A DNA stretch of 64,000 bases, taken from NCBI GenBank assembly GCA_017480485.1, contig JAFVAN010000032.1, positions 56,872-120,871 of the forward strand, given 5' to 3'. The notes below the pieces were generated by a model, which did not search any database, had not been told where the DNA came from, and saw nothing but the letters and a program-made list of their open reading frames with translations. A program made the translations under genes and the position numbers. Positions 25,784-34,071 of this stretch are shown one piece after another; positions within the stretch are counted from its first letter, which is position 1, and each line of letters begins with the position of its first letter. This stretch comes from Ruminococcus sp. Lineage in GTDB: Bacteria; Bacillota_A; Clostridia; Oscillospirales; Ruminococcaceae.

Positions 25784-26410
25784 TTAGAATCTTGATGACC
25801 TTTTCTTGAGGACGATGAGGATAACGATGCTCAGGGCCGCGATGCCGAAGCCGATGAAGGGCATCCACTTCATAGAGCTATACTGCACCGCACTGAGGCA
25901 CACGTCGGTGACTACCAGCTCTCTGTAATCCGCGTCGCTCATGCCAAGGGTGTTCTTGCAGTAGTCCTCGAGATAGCCCCTTACCTCGGAGTTCATGTCC
26001 GAGGCCTTTGCCGATACCTTCAAGCCATCGGGGGCGGGAACGGTGTAGGTGTCGTCCGTTATGTAAACAAAGCTCTTGTCGCAGTAGTCGTCGAACTCCT
26101 TCTGCCTATCCTTGTTGCCGACGCTGATGACAAAATAGCACTCGTCGTTGGTCACAAGGTAATAGGGGGTCTCGCTCTTGCTTACGGGGACAAAGCCGTA
26201 GGTGCGGGTGGTCTCCTCGGTGGCTATCTGGTCGATGACCAGAAACAGCTCGCCCTCTGCAAGGTCGCCGCTCTCGAACTCGGTCTGCTTCATGGCAGTG
26301 AGGTCACTGAAGTCGTCCTTGAAGATGCGTATAGAGTCTTTAAGGCCCACGGCCCCCATGACTATTCCGATGACCGCCAGCGCAATAAGCAGTACAGTTG
26401 ATCTTTTCAT
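25784..26410 (-). CDS. bitopic membrane protein of unknown function
   Basis: 208 residues: an N-terminal membrane helix (about 5-23), an extracytoplasmic domain (25-175), and a C-terminal helix (about 182-200) ending KKRSSRF. The outer domain has two Cys residues near 139-150 and a hydrophobic core with ELFLVIDQI, YFVISVG and SFVYITDDTY strands. I do not recognise the family; similar two-helix proteins are common in Firmicutes. Monocistronic, with a TTGACA-18-TATAAT promoter and AAGGAGAAGGA before ATG. Confidence 0.8.
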   Translation of the reverse strand: MKRSTVLLIALAVIGIVMGAVGLKDSIRIFKDDFSDLTAMKQTEFESGDLAEGELFLVIDQIATEETTRTYGFVPVSKSETPYYLVTNDECYFVISVGNKDRQKEFDDYCDKSFVYITDDTYTVPAPDGLKVSAKASDMNSEVRGYLEDYCKNTLGMSDADYRELVVTDVCLSAVQYSSMKWMPFIGFGIAALSIVILIVLKKRSSRF

Positions 26411-26464
26411 ATTCTTCCTTCTCCTTATATACTTGTTCTTTTCGGCCCAAGGCCGCCAATGGTT

Positions 26465-26494
26465 ATTATATCACATCAATGCCCCCTTTGTCAA
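26465..26494 (-). promoter_or_regulatory. promoter of the gene at 25784
   Basis: Minus-strand TTGACA (26494-26489) and TATAAT (26470-26465), 18 bp apart. Confidence 0.8.
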
Positions 26495-26499
26495 ATGGG

Positions 26500-26592
26500 C
26501 GGTGCCCCGCCGGGGCAAGTCGCGTGAGCACTCGCAAGCTCGTTCACAATGGTGTAAGACGCGAGGGCTCCCTCGCGGTACGGCGGCGGGGA
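26500..26592. repeat. dispersed repeat, family A
   Basis: GGCGGTGCCCCGCCGGGGCAAGTCGCGTGAGCACTCGCAAGCTCG, then GAGGGCTCCCTCGCGG and ACGGCGGCG, ending three bases before the next gene. Same orientation as the copy at 2434. Confidence 0.8.
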
Positions 26593-26594
26593 TA

Positions 26595-28082
26595 TTACTG
26601 ACTGTTCCGCAGCTTTCGCAGGACCTTCACCATGGCAAGGGTGTCCAGCTCGCAGTATTTCAGAAGGTTGTCCCGCATCACCGCTATCTCCTCGGGAGTG
26701 TGGTTCGGCATATCCGCGAAGGCCGCCGAGGCCTCGCTGCCGTTGTGTACGCCATTAAGGTTATGATAGTCCAGCTCCGGGTCGTTTGGATAGAGGGCGG
26801 GCAGGACGTACTTGATGGAATATGACCCCTCCATGGCGGTGCTGTAGTAGTCCCGGTCCTTGAAGGGTATCATCAGGTCGTGCATATTATCGTGGATGTC
26901 CATGAGCTGCACCGCAAGGTCCGGGAAGGTCTCTGCCAGCCGCTTGATGACGGTCTTCTCAAAGCTCATGTTATAGGCCAGGGAGCAGACGCCCATGGGG
27001 ATGTCCTGCACCAGCCGCTCTGCAAGGGCGCGGCGGGGGTCGGTGCCCTCCGTTGCAAGGAATTCCTTGTGATCCCAGCTCCCGTCCTCCTGCTCGATGT
27101 GCAGGGAATACTGGAAGGGTATCTGCTGGTAGGGGCTGACGCCGTCGAACTCGGGGACTGGCTGCTGGTAGGTCTCGAAGTCCAAATGATATACGGGGAA
27201 GGTCAGGGTGTCAAGGAACTGTGCTATCTTCTCTCTGTTTATCTCGTCGGGGCGGTTTTCGAGAGTGAACTCGATCTGCCGCCTGTGCTTGGGGTTGAGC
27301 TTTATCTTCTTGGCGTTTGCCAGCAGGTCCTCAAAGGAGATGATGCCGTTGTGATAGTGCTTATAGGCCGTTCGGGCCTGTATGCCCGCAAGGTCAAAAA
27401 CATTATGCTCCGGCAGGTGTCTGCCGCAGTATTTCTTATAGGCGCACTCGTAGGGCTTTTCGCAGCAGAGGTCGATGTCACGCTCGGGCTCTGCTTCTGC
27501 GGAGACATAGCTCCTGATAGCTTTAATGTTTTCAGCCACCTTTGGCTGCATCTCGATTATCTTCTCGGTGCAGTCCTCGAGGGTGAAGAGGCCCTTCAGG
27601 TCCAGCTCTCCCCGCCGCACATAAAAGCCGTTGAGGTGCATATTATAGACGCTCTTCACCTTTACGCCGCACCCCGTCAGGACGTGATACTGGAAGGCCA
27701 TATCCTCGACGTAGATATCCGTCAGGTGGGTGGAGCTTTTCACCTCCACGATGTCCCAGCCGTCGCCGTTCTTGTGGAGGATATCCACGGCGCAGTAGAG
27801 GCCGTCGGTCATAAAGGCCGCCTCGGCAATGTTCTGAGCGCCCGCGTTTATGTATTCCTGCGTTTTGGCGGTCATCTCGGTTTTATCATATGAGAAGCCC
27901 ACCAGCTCATACTCCCCGAAGTAGCGCCGCGCCAGGTCGCCAACAAGATTGCCGTTTTCCATAACAGTCTCCGAAAGGACGTCCTCTGCCTCCTGTGGCT
28001 TGTAGTGGTCCAGCCAGAGTATCTTCGGGCACTGGATGCCCTTGCAGTATTTGGATTTGCTGAGGTCTGTGATAAGTGACAT
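26595..28082 (-). CDS. DUF2779-family nuclease-like protein
   Basis: 495 residues. The N-terminal half looks like a PD-(D/E)XK nuclease with Cas4-like cysteines: Cys13 and Cys18 near the start and CCEKPYECAYKKYC near 207-220 could hold an Fe-S cluster or zinc, and AVDILHKNGDGWDIVEVKSST supplies the D ... E-x-K catalytic pattern. The C-terminal DUF2779 half has an RNase-H-like/DEDD exonuclease look: YHLDFETY, AYNMSFEKTVIKRLA and LLKYCELDTLAMVKVL. Such proteins are predicted to act in DNA repair or defence; none is well characterised to my knowledge. AAAGGAGC precedes the ATG. The 3' end abuts a family A repeat. Confidence 0.82.
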   Translation of the reverse strand: MSLITDLSKSKYCKGIQCPKILWLDHYKPQEAEDVLSETVMENGNLVGDLARRYFGEYELVGFSYDKTEMTAKTQEYINAGAQNIAEAAFMTDGLYCAVDILHKNGDGWDIVEVKSSTHLTDIYVEDMAFQYHVLTGCGVKVKSVYNMHLNGFYVRRGELDLKGLFTLEDCTEKIIEMQPKVAENIKAIRSYVSAEAEPERDIDLCCEKPYECAYKKYCGRHLPEHNVFDLAGIQARTAYKHYHNGIISFEDLLANAKKIKLNPKHRRQIEFTLENRPDEINREKIAQFLDTLTFPVYHLDFETYQQPVPEFDGVSPYQQIPFQYSLHIEQEDGSWDHKEFLATEGTDPRRALAERLVQDIPMGVCSLAYNMSFEKTVIKRLAETFPDLAVQLMDIHDNMHDLMIPFKDRDYYSTAMEGSYSIKYVLPALYPNDPELDYHNLNGVHNGSEASAAFADMPNHTPEEIAVMRDNLLKYCELDTLAMVKVLRKLRNSQ

Positions 28083-28111
28083 TTTCTGCTCCTTTTCTTG
28101 CTTCCGGTCGT

Positions 28112-28849
28112 TTATCCGTTATAATCGTAAAACAGTCGGTCCAGCAGGCCGTCAAGCTCCCGACGGTCCCCAAGGGCGGCCTTCAAAAAGGCTCCAAGGT
28201 TCCCCACCATGAGCTTCAGGTACAGCCAGTCTCCAAGGTCGTCGTATTTGCGGGTGGAGTTTATGAGGCAGTTCCTGCGGAGGGTGGTGTATTTCAGGCC
28301 CCGCTGCCTGCCGTAGCGCTTTAGCTTTTTGGCGGTGGCGGCGTCCTCCATGGCTTTAAGCTCCTCGAAGCCGCCCACGGCGCGGAAGGTCTCGGTCGCG
28401 GCCCAGAAGATGCCGCAGTAGAGCCCCGTTATCCCGAAGGACACCCGACACAGCAGGTCGTTGAGCCACAGGGGAAGGGAGTATCTTTCAAACCTGATAG
28501 GTGCGCCGCCGCCGATGTACCGCCCCGTGCCGAGGAGGGCTGCTATCTCTCGCAGAGTGCCCTTTGTCATGCGGTTATCGCAGTCGATGGTGGCGATGAT
28601 CTCTCCCGAGGCGGCAGCGATGCCTGTGTTGCGGACCTTGGCGATGCACCTGTCCTCGTTGAAGAGCACCCGAGCTCCCGCCATCTTCGCCAGCTGGGCG
28701 GTGCGATCGGTGCAGCGGTTGCATACCACTATTATCTCTGTCTGCCCGCCGTAATAAGCGGCGGCCCTCTTAACTGAGGCTATGCACCTGCGGACATATC
28801 TCTCCTCGTTATGGGCGGGGATGACCACGGTAATGGAAGGCTTTTTCAC
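28112..28849 (-). CDS. family 2 glycosyltransferase
   Basis: 245 residues, GT-A fold. ITVVIPAHNEERYVRRCIAS at the N-terminus binds the nucleotide. IIATIDCDNRM provides the D-x-D-like metal site (Asp near 110). AVGGFEELKAMEDAATAKKLKRYG matches the acceptor-side [DE]D motif of GT2 enzymes. There is no clear membrane helix beyond a hydrophobic patch near 135-155. GTG start with GGAGGTG upstream. Donor and acceptor unknown. It lies 29 bp upstream of the DUF2779 gene on the same strand and may share its transcript. Confidence 0.85.
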   Translation of the reverse strand: MKKPSITVVIPAHNEERYVRRCIASVKRAAAYYGGQTEIIVVCNRCTDRTAQLAKMAGARVLFNEDRCIAKVRNTGIAAASGEIIATIDCDNRMTKGTLREIAALLGTGRYIGGGAPIRFERYSLPLWLNDLLCRVSFGITGLYCGIFWAATETFRAVGGFEELKAMEDAATAKKLKRYGRQRGLKYTTLRRNCLINSTRKYDDLGDWLYLKLMVGNLGAFLKAALGDRRELDGLLDRLFYDYNG

Positions 28850-28870
28850 TGCTTCACACCTCCGTATAAA

Positions 28871-28957
28871 ATGTTAGAAGTGAGATGCAAGAAGTCAGAC
28901 ACGTTCCGCTCTGCGGAGCATTATTCTTGCTTCTTGCCTCTGATTTTCTTGCTTCTG
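28871..28957. repeat. inverted 7-nt-period element overlapping a gene end
   Basis: Left arm heptads TTAGAAG / TGAGATG / CAAGAAG / TCAGACA, a central hairpin with GCTCTGCGGAGC, and right arm heptads TATTCTT / GCTTCTT / GCCTCTG. The right arm encodes the last residues of the acetyltransferase at 28921. Confidence 0.7.
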
Positions 28958-29391
28958 TAAAGCATTGGCGTCGAGCGGATGCCGTCCTTTAGCTGCTCGG
29001 TGTCCGTGGGAACAAAGCCCAGATGCTTGTAGACCTCTACCGCATAGGGCGAGGAATTGACGGTGAACTCCCGCTTTTCATAGTCCTGCTTCATCCTCTC
29101 GAACAGCGCCCTGCCGATGCCTTGGCGGTGGTGGTCGGCCTTTACGAAGAAGCCGCCGATATGCTGACCTCGCATACAGATGGTGCCGACCAATCGGCCC
29201 TCGTCAAAGGCGCCGTAAAATTTCAGCATCCCTATCTTCTCCTTGTCGTCCAGAAGGGCGCGGAAGGTCCGCACCCCCTCCTCGGGATATACGGGCGCCT
29301 CAAACTGCAAAAACACCTCCCAGATCAGCTCCACGGCGGCCTCGACCTCGTCGGGAGAAAGGGGGCGGATAATGAGCTCGCTTCTGTTCAT
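28921..29391 (-). CDS. GNAT-family N-acetyltransferase
   Basis: 156 residues from the ATG at 29391 (GGAGG eight bases upstream; an earlier ATG at 29433 lacks one). The GNAT fold is visible: a beta strand GTICMRGQHIGGFFVKADHHRQGIGRALFERM holds the acetyl-CoA loop R-Q-G-I-G-R, and VNSSPYAVEVYKHLGFVP is motif B. The substrate is unknown. The Lys-rich C-terminus (SKKIRGKKQE) is encoded by a 7-nt-period repeat arm, so it was probably added when the repeat arrived. Confidence 0.87.
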   Translation of the reverse strand: MNRSELIIRPLSPDEVEAAVELIWEVFLQFEAPVYPEEGVRTFRALLDDKEKIGMLKFYGAFDEGRLVGTICMRGQHIGGFFVKADHHRQGIGRALFERMKQDYEKREFTVNSSPYAVEVYKHLGFVPTDTEQLKDGIRSTPMLYRSKKIRGKKQE

Positions 29392-29436
29392 ATGATGACC
29401 TCCCATAAAAATAGCTTTATCGGTATTGCCCAAAAG

Positions 29437-29516
29437 CGAAAAGTGAACAGTCAGGGCGCCCGCCCGCGGCGGACGCTGTAACTATTCACTGTCCGTTATT
29501 CGCTCTTCACTTTTCC
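29437..29516. repeat. inverted 7-nt-period element (TTCACTA type)
   Basis: Left arm GCGAAAAGTGAACAGTC and right arm heptads CTATTCA / CTGTCCG / TTATTCG / CTCTTCA surround a GC-rich palindrome (GCCCGCCCGCGGCGG). The stop codon of the small lipoprotein at 29507 is within the right arm. Confidence 0.7.
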
Positions 29517-29857
29517 AGCACGATGCGCCGCGTGTCGTCCTCGATGACAAGGGTGTCATCGACGTATTCCGCAGTGAAGCTGGCTGCGCCGTCGGTGATG
29601 GTCAGGGTGTCACCCTCGATGGTCCATTCGATGTCGTTCTCGATGCCGTAGTAGGACACGGCGCCCTTGCCGTCCTTCTCGATGAGAAGTATCATATAGT
29701 TTTTGATGGTCTTTCCCAGCTCTTCATCCTCGTTGTCGATGACCTGACCGTTCTGCTCCACGCTGCGGGTGTGCCAGGTGCCAAGGTAGGTGCTTCCGCA
29801 GCCCGCCAGCGCCATGCACATAACGGCGCAGAGGATGAATACCGCAAGCCTTTTCAT
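29507..29857 (-). CDS. small lipoprotein with one G-x-W module
   Basis: 116 residues. Lipobox LAGC with Cys20. The mature part is a single module of about 95 residues beginning YLGTWHT and ending with a TLVIEDDTRRIVLEK strand. The pattern G-x-W, D-G/E-D, then alternating beta strands suggests a small lipocalin-like beta barrel. It is the last gene of a minus-strand series with the genes at 29870 and 30982, whose proteins carry related modules. Function unknown. AAGGAAG precedes the ATG. Confidence 0.83.
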   Translation of the reverse strand: MKRLAVFILCAVMCMALAGCGSTYLGTWHTRSVEQNGQVIDNEDEELGKTIKNYMILLIEKDGKGAVSYYGIENDIEWTIEGDTLTITDGAASFTAEYVDDTLVIEDDTRRIVLEK

Positions 29858-29869
29858 TCAGCCACTTCC

Positions 29870-30901
29870 TTATTTTTTGTCCATGTACAGCAGCAAATCT
29901 CCGTCGCCGTATAGATCAAGCACCAGCTGACCGGAGACATAAAGGGCTTTAATGGTGTCGCCCTCAACGGTGAGCTCTGTATCGTATCCGTCTATCTTCC
30001 ACGTCAGGTCATTTTCCTCGCCGTCGGTGATGGCCCTGCCCTTGCCGCCGCTCTGGATGTCAAGGGCCAGAACGTCCTTTATCATCTCGCCGTAGTCGGG
30101 GTCATCGGCGGTGTAGTATTCGCCGTCGGAGCTCATCGCCGAGCTCTTCCAGCTGCCTACAAGGTCGGCCTCGGTGGGCTTTGTGGCGTTGGCCGCAAGA
30201 TCGGCATAGGTGTCTGCGCTGCCGCCTACTGTGGGCTGTCCCGGCACCTTGCTGGTCAGCTCGAATAAGATCTGCATCTCGTCGTCATAGAGCACAAGGG
30301 TGCCGTTGCTTTCGATGCAGCCGGTAACGATATCGTCATCGTCGCCGTCCAGCTCGGTAAGGGTCATGGTGTTGCCCGAGATCTGCCATAAGAAGTCCGC
30401 ACGGTCGTCCAAAGCGACTGCCTCGAGGACGCCTGTTCCGTCCTCATAGAAATAGCTCCTCCACGCGCCCTCGGCCTCCTGCTCCTCGCTTGTGCCGCCG
30501 TCGTAGATGAAGATCATCTTGGTGGAGCTCCACTCACCGATCACGCTGTCCTTTGTGAGCGAGATGCCCTGAGGGGTCTCCACGGGCTTGGGGGCGTCGG
30601 GAGTGCTTTCGTCAGGCTTGCTCTCGTCGGGGGTGCTGATGTCGACGGGGGGGTTCTCGGGCTCGCTTTCGACGGGGATATCTGTGGGAGCCTGAGGCTC
30701 CTCGTCCTTGCTGTCGGAGTCATCATCATCCGCGGAGGGGTCCTCCTTGCTGTCGCTGTCAGAGCCCTCGTCAGCGGCAGAGGATGCGGAGGCCTTGGTC
30801 TTCTTCTCCTCGGAATCGTCGTCATCATCAGAGCTGCCGCAGCCCGTGAGGGCCAGACAGAGGGCCGCCCCGAAGGCCAGCAGTGCGTTTAGCTTTTTCA
30901 T
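29870..30901 (-). CDS. lipoprotein with two G-x-W modules
   Basis: 343 residues from the ATG at 30901 (AAAGGAT upstream). Lipobox LTGC with Cys21, then a long acidic Ser/Asp/Glu/Lys and Pro-rich linker (about 25-120). Module 1 begins VIGEWSSTKM (about 132); module 2 begins LVGSWKSSAMSSDGEYYTADDPDYG (about 247). The second is close in sequence to the module of the protein at 30982 (GRWKSVAFYSDGEYYSADDPDTG), so the genes arose by duplication. No catalytic motif. Probably a surface sensor or binding protein, unknown ligand. Confidence 0.85.
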   Translation of the reverse strand: MKKLNALLAFGAALCLALTGCGSSDDDDDSEEKKTKASASSAADEGSDSDSKEDPSADDDDSDSKDEEPQAPTDIPVESEPENPPVDISTPDESKPDESTPDAPKPVETPQGISLTKDSVIGEWSSTKMIFIYDGGTSEEQEAEGAWRSYFYEDGTGVLEAVALDDRADFLWQISGNTMTLTELDGDDDDIVTGCIESNGTLVLYDDEMQILFELTSKVPGQPTVGGSADTYADLAANATKPTEADLVGSWKSSAMSSDGEYYTADDPDYGEMIKDVLALDIQSGGKGRAITDGEENDLTWKIDGYDTELTVEGDTIKALYVSGQLVLDLYGDGDLLLYMDKK

Positions 30902-30981
30902 AAGATCATCCTTTCTCATAGCTTCGGTCTATCTGCTTTTACATTTGCCATTATTTCACAGCGCCTTATGGGCATAAAGCG

Positions 30982-31992
30982 CTATTGCTTTTCCATATAG
31001 AAATAAGTTCCCGTCTCGGGCTCAAAGAGCACCAGCTGCCCGTTTTGATAATAGCCAGTCAGGGGGCTGCCGTTCTCTGTTGCCTTGATGGTGGCAACGC
31101 CGCCGTTCAGGGACCAGGTCATGGCGACCGCTTCCTCCTCCAAGCCATAGGGGACGATCTTTCCCGTGCCGCCGCTCCATATCTCAAAGGTCAGCATCCC
31201 GTCTATCAGGAAGCCCGTGTCGGGGTCGTCTGCGCTGTAGTATTCGCCGTCCGAATAGAAGGCAACGCTCTTCCACCTGCCCACCAGAAGGCTTTCGGTA
31301 AGGGAGCCGCTGTCCGGGGGCGCTGTAGCTGCCGTGGTCTTTTTGGCGGTGGTGGTGGTGGTGGTCGTCGTGGTCTTTTTGGTAGTTGTCGTGGTGGTGG
31401 TCGTTGTTGTAGGTTTAGTTGTGGTCGTGGTAGTTGCAGCAGTTGTGGTGGTAGTCGTAGTTGTCGCGGGCGGGGGCGTTGTGGTGGCCTCCGTCAGGGC
31501 CGCAGAGGCTGTGGCGATGTCGCCGCTGCGTTCATTTTGAGTGACCTCGGCGGTATGCACGGCGCTGCTGCCCGAGGAGTCGTCGCCGCTGTCCCTGGTC
31601 AGGCCTTTCGTACCGAAGAACACACCCAGCCCGGCCGCCAGCAACGCCGCAGCGGCAATGACAGCTATCAGGGGCGCCTTGCTCTTTTTAGCAGGGGCAG
31701 GAGGCGGCGCTATCACGGGAGAGGGCTCGGCGGGGGCAGCGGGCGGTATGATAGGCTCCACCTCGACCCTTGGCAGGCCCGCCGACGTTCCCCTTATGGT
31801 CCCGAACTCGGGCTCGGGAGATTCGACTGAGGCTATCTGTGTCTCGCAACGCCAGCAGACGGTGTCATCCGCCCCAAGCTCGGCGCCGCATACCCCGCAG
31901 AGCTTGGGGACAGCCTTGGGCGCGGGGCTGCCGCACCTGCTGCAAAAGGCATTGCCGCCGACTATGGGCGCTCCGCAGTTTTCACAGTTCAC
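30982..31992 (-). CDS. zinc-ribbon membrane protein with Thr-rich stalk and G-x-W module
   Basis: 336 residues from a GTG at 31992, chosen because AGGAGGGGGAGA lies just upstream and the protein then begins with its zinc ribbon (NCENCG ... CSRCG, followed by CGVCG ... CWRCE). A Pro/Ala linker, a membrane helix (about 108-127) and a very long Thr-rich stalk (about 165-230, mostly runs of Thr with a few Lys and Ala) come next. The C-terminal module begins GRWKSVAFYSDGEYYSADDPD. The stalk DNA is an imperfect ACC/ACA microsatellite prone to length change. Cytoplasmic zinc ribbon, extracellular module: a possible transmembrane sensor. Confidence 0.8.
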   Translation of the reverse strand: MNCENCGAPIVGGNAFCSRCGSPAPKAVPKLCGVCGAELGADDTVCWRCETQIASVESPEPEFGTIRGTSAGLPRVEVEPIIPPAAPAEPSPVIAPPPAPAKKSKAPLIAVIAAAALLAAGLGVFFGTKGLTRDSGDDSSGSSAVHTAEVTQNERSGDIATASAALTEATTTPPPATTTTTTTTAATTTTTTKPTTTTTTTTTTKKTTTTTTTTTAKKTTAATAPPDSGSLTESLLVGRWKSVAFYSDGEYYSADDPDTGFLIDGMLTFEIWSGGTGKIVPYGLEEEAVAMTWSLNGGVATIKATENGSPLTGYYQNGQLVLFEPETGTYFYMEKQ

Positions 31993-32071
31993 AGTCTCTC
32001 CCCCTCCTCTGCTCTCAATAATCTGCAAAAGCAGGAACACCGAGAGGGCGCTCCTGCTTTGCATTGGTCGT

Positions 32072-32101
32072 ATTTTATGCAGGCCCCAACGATTCTGTCA
32101 A
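32072..32101 (-). promoter_or_regulatory. promoter of the zinc-ribbon/G-x-W genes
   Basis: Minus-strand TTGACA (32101-32096) and TAAAAT (32077-32072), 18 bp apart. Confidence 0.65.
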
Positions 32102-32126
32102 GGGCCGTCACGAGCCGTCTGTTTTA

Positions 32127-32480
32127 TTATTCGTCCTTCTCAAGGTATACCTTAACGCCCTCAGTGAGCTTGAGAACGAGCTGGTCGTCCTCGAGTGTAG
32201 CGTCTGCATCGTCGCCGTCGATGGTAAGAGTGATGGTGTCGCCGTCGGCCTCCCACTCCAGATCCTGATTCTCGCCCAAGGACTTAATAGAGCCTTCGCC
32301 GCCCTTTTCGATCTCAAGGACAATAAAATCCTTAATGGAATCGTCAGTTACCTTCTCGCCGTCCTCTTCAACAGCAACGGTCTTCCAGGTGCCAACGAAC
32401 TTGCCGCTGCAGCCAACGAGCATGAGGCAGGCTGCTACTGCGCAGAGCGCAACGAGCATGATCTTCTTCATTTTCTTCAT
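32127..32480 (-). CDS. small lipoprotein with one G-x-W module
   Basis: 117 residues. Lipobox LVGC with Cys24, then a single module FVGTWKTVAVEEDGEKVTDD... ending VKVYLEKDE. It resembles the lipoprotein at 29507 in size and layout (GTW, EEDG, LEIEKGGEGSI, TITLTIDG). GGAGG lies nine bases before the ATG, and a good promoter is at 32536-32564. No downstream partner; the gene at 30982 has its own promoter. Confidence 0.84.
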   Translation of the reverse strand: MKKMKKIMLVALCAVAACLMLVGCSGKFVGTWKTVAVEEDGEKVTDDSIKDFIVLEIEKGGEGSIKSLGENQDLEWEADGDTITLTIDGDDADATLEDDQLVLKLTEGVKVYLEKDE

Positions 32481-32535
32481 AGTACTTTTCCTCCTTGTTC
32501 TCGGTTCGGGCCTTGCCCGACGCTTCTATGAGTTG

Positions 32536-32564
32536 ATTATACCATATGTTAACAAAAAAGTCAA
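32536..32564 (-). promoter_or_regulatory. promoter of the small lipoprotein gene
   Basis: Minus-strand TTGACT (32564-32559) and TATAAT (32541-32536), 17 bp apart, with ATGG before the -10 box. Confidence 0.85.
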
Positions 32565-32635
32565 CCGATTGTTATAAAAATAACATATACTTCACAGTAA
32601 ATCCAAGATGTTTGTAGATTTTATATTAAAAGCCC

Positions 32636-32664
32636 TTGCAATCGGTAACAAAATATGGTATTAT
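32636..32664 (+). promoter_or_regulatory. promoter of the zinc-ribbon gene at 32752
   Basis: TTGCAA (32636-32641) and TATTAT (32659-32664), 17 bp apart, with ATGG before the -10 box. Confidence 0.8.
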
Positions 32665-32751
32665 TGTATTGGAGAAAAACGGCGGAAAAAGACATCCCCG
32701 CCGACAGGCGGAGAGGAAACTCAGAATCATTCATCAAAGGAGGTAATCCAT

Positions 32752-33648
32752 ATGATCTGTCCTAATTGCGGTGGAAATGTTTTGGACGGCGAGGTCTTCT
32801 GCGCATCCTGCGGCAGCAGAGTGCCGAAGCAGCCAACGGCCTATCCCGAAGGGACCATGTACGCAGGCGGCACGCCCCTGTACAGTGCTCCTCCCGTGCA
32901 GCCCACACAGCCCACACAGCCCCAGCAGCCATATCAGGCGCAGCCCCAGTACCAGCAGCCTCAGCCGCAGTATCAGCAGCCTCAGGCTCAGTACGCCCAG
33001 CCTCAATACACCCAGCCGCAGCCCCAGTACACCCAGCCCGGCTATACCGCCCCCGATTACAACACAGCTCCCCCAAAGAAGAGCAAGACGCCCATTATCG
33101 TGGTGCTGGTGATACTTGTGCTGGTGGGCGTTATCATCGGATTGGTGGTGCTTCTTGCAACGGGCGGCGGCGACGATGACGACAGCTCCAAGTCCAAGAA
33201 GAAGAATTCCTCCTCGGCGGTGGATGATAATGATGACGACGATGACGACGACAGCGACGAGGACGGCGGCGGAAAGACCCCTATAGTCACCGATGCCCCT
33301 ATAGTTACCGAGGCTCCCAAGGACACCAAGGCCCCCGATCCCGCGCCTGCTCCCACAAGCAGCTTCGCGGGCAAGTGGCAGAGCGTGCTGTGGCTTTATG
33401 ACGGCGACAGCTACTCCATCGACGACCCCATCTACGGCGAGATCGTCAGAGAGCTCATGGTAATGGACCTCTACGAGGACGGAACGGGCACCCTCACCTC
33501 CAGCGGCACCTCCAGCCCCTGCTCTTGGGAGGACTACGGCAGCGGCATAATCCTGCACGACGGCCCCGACGACTACACCACCCCCTACGAGGGCGGCTAC
33601 CTTGTAATGTCCGTTGACGAGTCCATAATCTACTTCCAGAAGCAATAA
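32752..33648 (+). CDS. zinc-ribbon membrane protein with Gln/Pro-rich linker and G-x-W module
   Basis: 298 residues; ATG at 32752 follows AAAGGAGGTAATCCAT. Zinc ribbon (CPNCG ... CASCG, residues 3-20), a Gln/Pro/Tyr repeat linker (YQQPQPQYQQPQ type, about 48-105), one membrane helix (about 117-137), an acidic Asp/Ser stretch, a Thr/Pro stalk, and a C-terminal module starting FAGKWQSVLWLYDGDSYSIDDPIYG. Domain order is the same as in the protein at 30982, but the linkers are unrelated. It is divergent from its relatives. Confidence 0.83.
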   Translation: MICPNCGGNVLDGEVFCASCGSRVPKQPTAYPEGTMYAGGTPLYSAPPVQPTQPTQPQQPYQAQPQYQQPQPQYQQPQAQYAQPQYTQPQPQYTQPGYTAPDYNTAPPKKSKTPIIVVLVILVLVGVIIGLVVLLATGGGDDDDSSKSKKKNSSSAVDDNDDDDDDDSDEDGGGKTPIVTDAPIVTEAPKDTKAPDPAPAPTSSFAGKWQSVLWLYDGDSYSIDDPIYGEIVRELMVMDLYEDGTGTLTSSGTSSPCSWEDYGSGIILHDGPDDYTTPYEGGYLVMSVDESIIYFQKQ

Positions 33649-33675
33649 AGCAATAGCTTGAAAGGAATGATAATG

Positions 33676-34071
33676 ATGAATGAAGTGCTTGAATTTTTGA
33701 AGGCCTGCGGGACCTACTACCTGGCCACCAGCGAGAACGGCCAGCCGAGGGTGCGGCCCTTTGGCACCGCCCACGAGTTCGAGGGCAAGCTCTACTTCCA
33801 GACGGGCAAGAGCAAGAAGGTGGCCGACCAGCTGAAGGCCGAGCCCCGCGTGGAGCTCTGCGCCATGGCGCAGGACGGAAGATGGATAAGGGTCACCGGC
33901 GAGGCCGTGCTTGACGAGCGCATCGAGGCTCAGGAGAGTATGCTTGAGGACTACCCGAGCCTCAGGGCCATGTACGCCCCCGGGGACGGCAACACCGAGG
34001 TTTATTACCTGAAAAACGCAAGCGCTGTCATCAGCTCCTTCACGGCGCCGCCCGTTGAATACAAGCTCTGA
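33676..34071 (+). CDS. pyridoxamine 5'-phosphate oxidase-like flavoprotein
   Basis: 131 residues starting at 33676 (ATGs at 33673 and 33676 are equally possible; AAAGGA lies at 33661-33666). The split-barrel PNPOx fold is suggested by YYLATSENGQPRVRPFGTAHEFEGKLYFQTGKSKKVADQLKAEPRVELCAM. RPF and the TGKSKK segment are typical FMN-contacting residues. Family members bind FMN or F420 and reduce small molecules; the exact role is unknown. It overlaps trmO by one base (TGATG), so the two are co-translated. Confidence 0.85.
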   Translation: MNEVLEFLKACGTYYLATSENGQPRVRPFGTAHEFEGKLYFQTGKSKKVADQLKAEPRVELCAMAQDGRWIRVTGEAVLDERIEAQESMLEDYPSLRAMYAPGDGNTEVYYLKNASAVISSFTAPPVEYKL

